64,000 nucleotides of DNA from Citrobacter sp. Res13-Sevr-PEB04-36 (GTDB lineage: Bacteria; Pseudomonadota; Gammaproteobacteria; Enterobacterales; Enterobacteriaceae). The notes below the pieces were generated by a model. The model saw only the letters and a list, made by a program, of their open reading frames with translations. It was not told where the DNA came from and did not search any database. A program made the translations under genes and the position numbers. The DNA is taken from assembly GCF_015672735.1 (NCBI RefSeq), contig NZ_JADABY010000057.1, positions 1-64,000 on the forward strand, in the 5' to 3' direction. Positions 60,490-64,000 of the stretch are shown one piece after another; the stretch's first letter is position 1; the number at the start of each line of letters is the position of its first letter.

Positions 60490-62154
60490 ATGGATGATGT
60501 TTTTGGCATGTTACCTTCATGGATGTTTACCGCTATTGTGGCGGTGGTCGTCTTATTAATTATCGGCATTATCTTTGCTCGCCTTTACCGCCGTGCGTCT
60601 GCTGAACAGGCATTTGTGCGTACCGGGCTTGGCGGGCAGAAAGTGGTGATGAGCGGCGGCGCGATTGTCATGCCTATCTTCCACGAAATCATTCCTATCA
60701 ACATGAATACCCTCAAGCTTGAGGTCAGCCGTTCCACCGTCGACAGCCTGATCACCAAAGACCGTATGCGCGTTGACGTCGTTGTCGCATTCTTTGTCAG
60801 AGTAAAACCCTCCTTTGAAGGTATTGCCACTGCCGCTCAGACGCTGGGGCAACGTACATTGTCACCAGAAGATTTACGTGTGCTGATCGAAGATAAATTT
60901 GTCGATGCCCTGCGCGCCACCGCATCACAAATGACCATGCACGAGCTTCAGGACACCCGTGAAAACTTCGTTCAGGGCGTACAGAACACCGTCGCGGAAG
61001 ACCTGTCCAAAAACGGTCTGGAACTGGAAAGCGTCTCGTTGACCAACTTTAACCAGACGGAAAAAATCCATTTCAACCCAAATAATGCCTTCGACGCCGA
61101 AGGTCTGACGAAGCTGACGCAGGAAACCGAGCGTCGTCGTCGCGAACGTAATGAAGTTGAACAAGACGTTGAAGTTGCGGTGCGCGAGAAGAATCGTGAT
61201 GCGCTGGCGCGCAAGCTGGAAATCGAACAGCAGGAAGCCTTTATGACGCTTGAGCAGGAACAGCAGGTGAAAACCCGCACCGCCGAGCAAAACGCGAAAA
61301 TCGCCGCTTTTGAGGCCGAACGTCACCGTGAAGCAGAGCAGACACGCATTCTTGCCGAACGCCAAATTCAGGAAACTGAGATCGAGCGCGAGCAGGCTGT
61401 TCGTTCGAGAAAAGTCGAGGCCGAACGTGAAGTTCGCATTAAAGAGATCGAACAACAGCAGGTAACGGAGATTGCGAATCAAACCAAATCCATCGCCATT
61501 GCCGCCAAATCCGAACAACAGTCTCAGGCCGAAGCGCGCGCTAACGATGCACTAGCTGAAGCCGTTCGTGCCCAGCAGAACGTAGAAACCACCCGTCAGA
61601 CCGCAGAAGCAGATCGTGCGAAACAGGTTGCGCTGATCGCCGCCGCACAGGATGCAGAAACCCAGGCTGTTGAACTGACCGTCCGGGCAAAAGCCGAAAA
61701 AGAAGCCGCCGAATTGCAGGCAGCGGCGATTGTTGAGCTGGCCGAAGCCACACGTAAAAAAGGCCTGGCGGAAGCCGAAGCCCAGCGTGCGCTGAACGAT
61801 GCCATCAACGTACTTTCTGACGAACAAACCAGTCTGAAGTTCAAGCTGGCGCTGTTGCAGTCCCTGCCAGCGGTTATTGAAAAATCCGTGGAGCCAATGA
61901 AGTCTATCGACGGGATTAAAATCATTCAGGTCGATGGCTTGAATCGCGGTGGCGCAGTGGGTGAAGTCGCAGCCGGCAGCGTGAGTGGTGGGAACCTGGC
62001 AGAGCAAGCGTTATCCGCCGCTCTTGCCTATCGTACCCAGGCGCCGCTGATTGATTCGCTGTTAAATGAGATTGGTTTATCCGGCGGTTCGCTTCACGCC
62101 CTGGCTGAGCCGCTGAAAAACAGCCCACAGCCTGTGGAAAAAACGGAAGCATAA
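60490..62154 (+). CDS. yqiK: Flotillin-like inner-membrane protein YqiK
   Basis: 554-residue SPFH/flotillin protein matching E. coli YqiK. An N-terminal membrane helix (about 11-30, IVAVVVLLIIGIIFARLY) is followed by the SPFH domain (about 35-225) and a long Glu/Ala/Arg-rich coiled coil (about 230-450). A C-terminal segment carries VEPMKSIDGIKIIQVDG. Flotillins organise membrane microdomains. It forms a two-gene unit with yqiJ. Confidence 0.95.
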   Translation: MDDVFGMLPSWMFTAIVAVVVLLIIGIIFARLYRRASAEQAFVRTGLGGQKVVMSGGAIVMPIFHEIIPINMNTLKLEVSRSTVDSLITKDRMRVDVVVAFFVRVKPSFEGIATAAQTLGQRTLSPEDLRVLIEDKFVDALRATASQMTMHELQDTRENFVQGVQNTVAEDLSKNGLELESVSLTNFNQTEKIHFNPNNAFDAEGLTKLTQETERRRRERNEVEQDVEVAVREKNRDALARKLEIEQQEAFMTLEQEQQVKTRTAEQNAKIAAFEAERHREAEQTRILAERQIQETEIEREQAVRSRKVEAEREVRIKEIEQQQVTEIANQTKSIAIAAKSEQQSQAEARANDALAEAVRAQQNVETTRQTAEADRAKQVALIAAAQDAETQAVELTVRAKAEKEAAELQAAAIVELAEATRKKGLAEAEAQRALNDAINVLSDEQTSLKFKLALLQSLPAVIEKSVEPMKSIDGIKIIQVDGLNRGGAVGEVAAGSVSGGNLAEQALSAALAYRTQAPLIDSLLNEIGLSGGSLHALAEPLKNSPQPVEKTEA

Positions 62155-62164
62155 GAGATAGACA

Positions 62165-62196
62165 TGCCGGATAAGGTGTTTATACCGCTATCCGGC
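62165..62196. repeat. REP element
   Basis: TGCCGGATAAGGTGTTTATACCGCTATCCGGCA is a single REP palindrome between the convergent yqiK and hldE. Confidence 0.85.
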
Positions 62197-62207
62197 AATC
62201 GATCAGG

Positions 62208-63644
62208 CTATGACTTATCGCTGTCTTTCTGGATCTTTTTGATGATATTGGTCGTTGAGCAACCGTCTTCGAAGTTCAGCACCAGCACTTCACCACCGTT
62301 CGCCCATACCTCTTCACTACCCGCAATTTGTTCCGGCTTGTAGTCACCGCCTTTTACCAGCAGATCCGGCAGGACACCTGCGATCAGTCGCTGTGGGGTA
62401 TCTTCTTCAAAAGAGACCACCCAGTCGACGGATTCCAGCGCACCCAGGACTATCATACGCTGTTCGAGCGGGTTGACCGGGCGCGTTTCACCTTTCAGAC
62501 GTTTGGTGGATGCGTCACTGTTTACCGCCACGATCAGACGATCGCCCAGCTTGCGCGCATTCGCCAGATAAGAGACATGGCCCGCGTGCAGGATGTCGAA
62601 AACGCCGTTGGTCATGACCACTTTCTCACCGCGCTTGCGCGCGCTGGCCACGGCTTGTTTCAGCTCGGCTTCTGTCATCACACCGAAGCCGGTATCCGCG
62701 CGACCGCGCACGGCGTTTTCCAGTTCGATAGGTGAAACGGTAGATGTCCCCAGCTTACCGACCACCACGCCCGCCGCAGCGTTAGCAAAATAGCACGCTT
62801 CTTCCAGTGAGTTACCCGCGGCAAGTGTTGCCGCCAGCACGCCAATGACCGTATCACCGGCACCGGTCACGTCATACACTTCCTGCGCCTGGGTCGGCAT
62901 GTGCAGAGGTGCTTTGCCCGGCTGCAGTAACGTCATACCCTGCTCGGAACGGGTGATCAGCAGTGCGGAAAGGTCAAAATCCGCAATCACCTTCATACCG
63001 CGTTCAACCAGTTCTTCTTCGCTTTTGCACTTACCGGCAACCGCTTCGAACTCGGACAAATTTGGTGTCAGCAGCGTCGCACCGCGATAGCGTTCAAAAT
63101 CAGTGCCTTTCGGATCGATAAGCACCGGGACGCCAGCCTTTCGCGCCAGTGAAATCATCTGCTGCACGCTGGCCAGCGCGCCTTTGGCGTAGTCAGACAG
63201 TACCAGAGCACCAATAGAACCCAGCGCCTGGTTAATACGATCGTGTAGCGGCTGCGGGTCTACGCCTTCGAAACCTTCCTCGAAGTCGAGGCGGATCAGC
63301 TGCTGGTTGCGGGAGAGTACGCGCAGTTTGGTGATCGTCGGGTGCGTCGGCACCGAAACGAAGTCACATTTCACGTTCACGTCCGCCAGCGTTTTACTCA
63401 GCGCGCGTGCCGCATCATCAATACCGGTCAACCCCACCAGACGGGAATTTGCGCCCAGAGAGGCAATGTTCATCGCCACGTTTGCCGCGCCGCCGGGACG
63501 TTCTTCAATGGTATCCACTTTGACTACCGGGACCGGGGCTTCTGGTGAAATACGGCTGGTAGGCCCGTACCAGTAGCGATCCAGCATCACATCGCCGACA
63601 ACCATGACTCCTGCACGTTCAAACTCTGGCAGCGTTACTTTCAT
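62208..63644 (-). CDS. hldE: Heptose 7-phosphate kinase / adenylyltransferase HldE
   Basis: 478-residue bifunctional enzyme (477 in E. coli) for ADP-heptose in lipopolysaccharide core synthesis. The ribokinase-like domain (about 1-318) phosphorylates heptose 7-phosphate (motif [14 protein letters not shown]). The nucleotidyltransferase domain (about 344-478) has [16 protein letters not shown]. Lacking it gives deep-rough LPS and no ADP-heptose signal. It follows glnE on the same strand by 47 bases. Confidence 0.97.
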   Translation of the reverse strand: MKVTLPEFERAGVMVVGDVMLDRYWYGPTSRISPEAPVPVVKVDTIEERPGGAANVAMNIASLGANSRLVGLTGIDDAARALSKTLADVNVKCDFVSVPTHPTITKLRVLSRNQQLIRLDFEEGFEGVDPQPLHDRINQALGSIGALVLSDYAKGALASVQQMISLARKAGVPVLIDPKGTDFERYRGATLLTPNLSEFEAVAGKCKSEEELVERGMKVIADFDLSALLITRSEQGMTLLQPGKAPLHMPTQAQEVYDVTGAGDTVIGVLAATLAAGNSLEEACYFANAAAGVVVGKLGTSTVSPIELENAVRGRADTGFGVMTEAELKQAVASARKRGEKVVMTNGVFDILHAGHVSYLANARKLGDRLIVAVNSDASTKRLKGETRPVNPLEQRMIVLGALESVDWVVSFEEDTPQRLIAGVLPDLLVKGGDYKPEQIAGSEEVWANGGEVLVLNFEDGCSTTNIIKKIQKDSDKS

Positions 63645-63691
63645 TCCTGTCTCCTGAGAGATTCTCTGAGGGTCTTAAAATTTGCGCGCGA

Positions 63692-64000
63692 TCATAGCAC
63701 ACTTCGCTCGGCAACCAGCCACTTCTGCCAGCTGTCACGCACCAGCGCACGCTCAGCGCTGAAGCACTCCGGCGCCACATGGCCCGGAAGTTCCTGCAAA
63801 GCAAGATGATGAAGTTCATCACGCAGCGTGGTATAGGCGCGGGTCAGCGCCAGGGCTTCCTGCTCTTCCATAATGTCGTTTTGCGCCAGTAGTTCCAGAA
63901 TACGCACGTTATCCGACCAACGCGTTAGCTTCGGTTTTTCATGGGCATAGCGCAACACCAGATATTGTGTAATAAACTCAATGTCGGTGATCCCGCCTTC
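63692..64000 (-). CDS. glnE: Glutamine synthetase adenylyltransferase GlnE, 3' end
   Basis: The last 102 codons of glnE, cut by the window edge; the frame stays open to 64000. The residues [14 protein letters not shown] and [20 protein letters not shown] match the C-terminal part of E. coli GlnE, the helical region around the adenylyl-transferring domain. GlnE adds and removes AMP on glutamine synthetase in nitrogen control. Confidence 0.95.
   Translation of the reverse strand, partial: EGGITDIEFITQYLVLRYAHEKPKLTRWSDNVRILELLAQNDIMEEQEALALTRAYTTLRDELHHLALQELPGHVAPECFSAERALVRDSWQKWLVAERSVL

Overview
The window comes from a chromosome of an enteric gammaproteobacterium close to Escherichia, Salmonella and Citrobacter. 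Most genes align closely in remembered sequence and length with E. coli K-12 genes, and they keep the K-12 order gsp - yghU - hyb - yghW - yghZ - yqhA - exbBD - metC - yghB - yqhCD - dkgA - ygiQ - ftsP - plsC - parC - ygiS - ygiW - qseBC - mdaB - ygiN - parE - yqiA - cpdA - yqiB - nudF - tolC - ygiBCD - zupT - ribB - ubiK - glgS - yqiJK - hldE - glnE. The accessory genes, including a chemoreceptor beside hydrogenase 2 and an absent mqsRA, show it is not K-12. A Citrobacter or Salmonella relative is my inference; the genus is not proven.

Layout: 1-1260 is an AT-rich accessory patch with a frameshifted membrane-protein gene and an IS1-family remnant. 1312-6700 holds glutathionylspermidine synthetase/amidase, a YdeP-type molybdopterin oxidoreductase and the GST-like YghU. 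6783-13346 is the complete eight-gene hydrogenase-2 operon (hybOABCDEFG). 13535-17651 carries yghW, a chemoreceptor with a flagellar-type promoter, yghZ and yqhA. 17722-19144 is a three-gene locus of unknown function. 19211-25979 holds exbBD, metC, yghB and the aldehyde-detoxifying yqhC/yqhD/dkgA set. 26168-27621 is a broken dicarboxylate-type transporter behind a perfect 25-bp palindrome. 27702-31547 has ygiQ and an extra TrkH-like potassium channel subunit.

31564-41705 holds conserved cell-division, lipid, topoisomerase IV and two-component genes (ftsP, plsC, parC, ygiS, ygiW, qseBC, mdaB, ygiN). 41799-47129 is an inserted sugar-catabolism island (GH88 hydrolase, LacY-type permease, DUF2264 protein and a divergent AraC regulator). 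47227-57106 runs parE, yqiA, cpdA, yqiB, nudF, tolC, ygiBCD and zupT. 57172-64000 has a small membrane protein, ribB with an FMN riboswitch, ubiK, glgS, yqiJK, hldE and the 3' end of glnE.

Recognisable regulatory signals are a Fur box (exbB), MetJ boxes (metC), a QseB/PmrA-type repeat (ygiW/qseB), a marbox (tolC), an RFN element (ribB), a sigma-28 promoter (chemoreceptor) and many REP elements and hairpin terminators. The best candidates for something undescribed are the 17.7-19.1 kb unknown locus, the DUF2264/GH88 island and the small accessory patch at the left edge.
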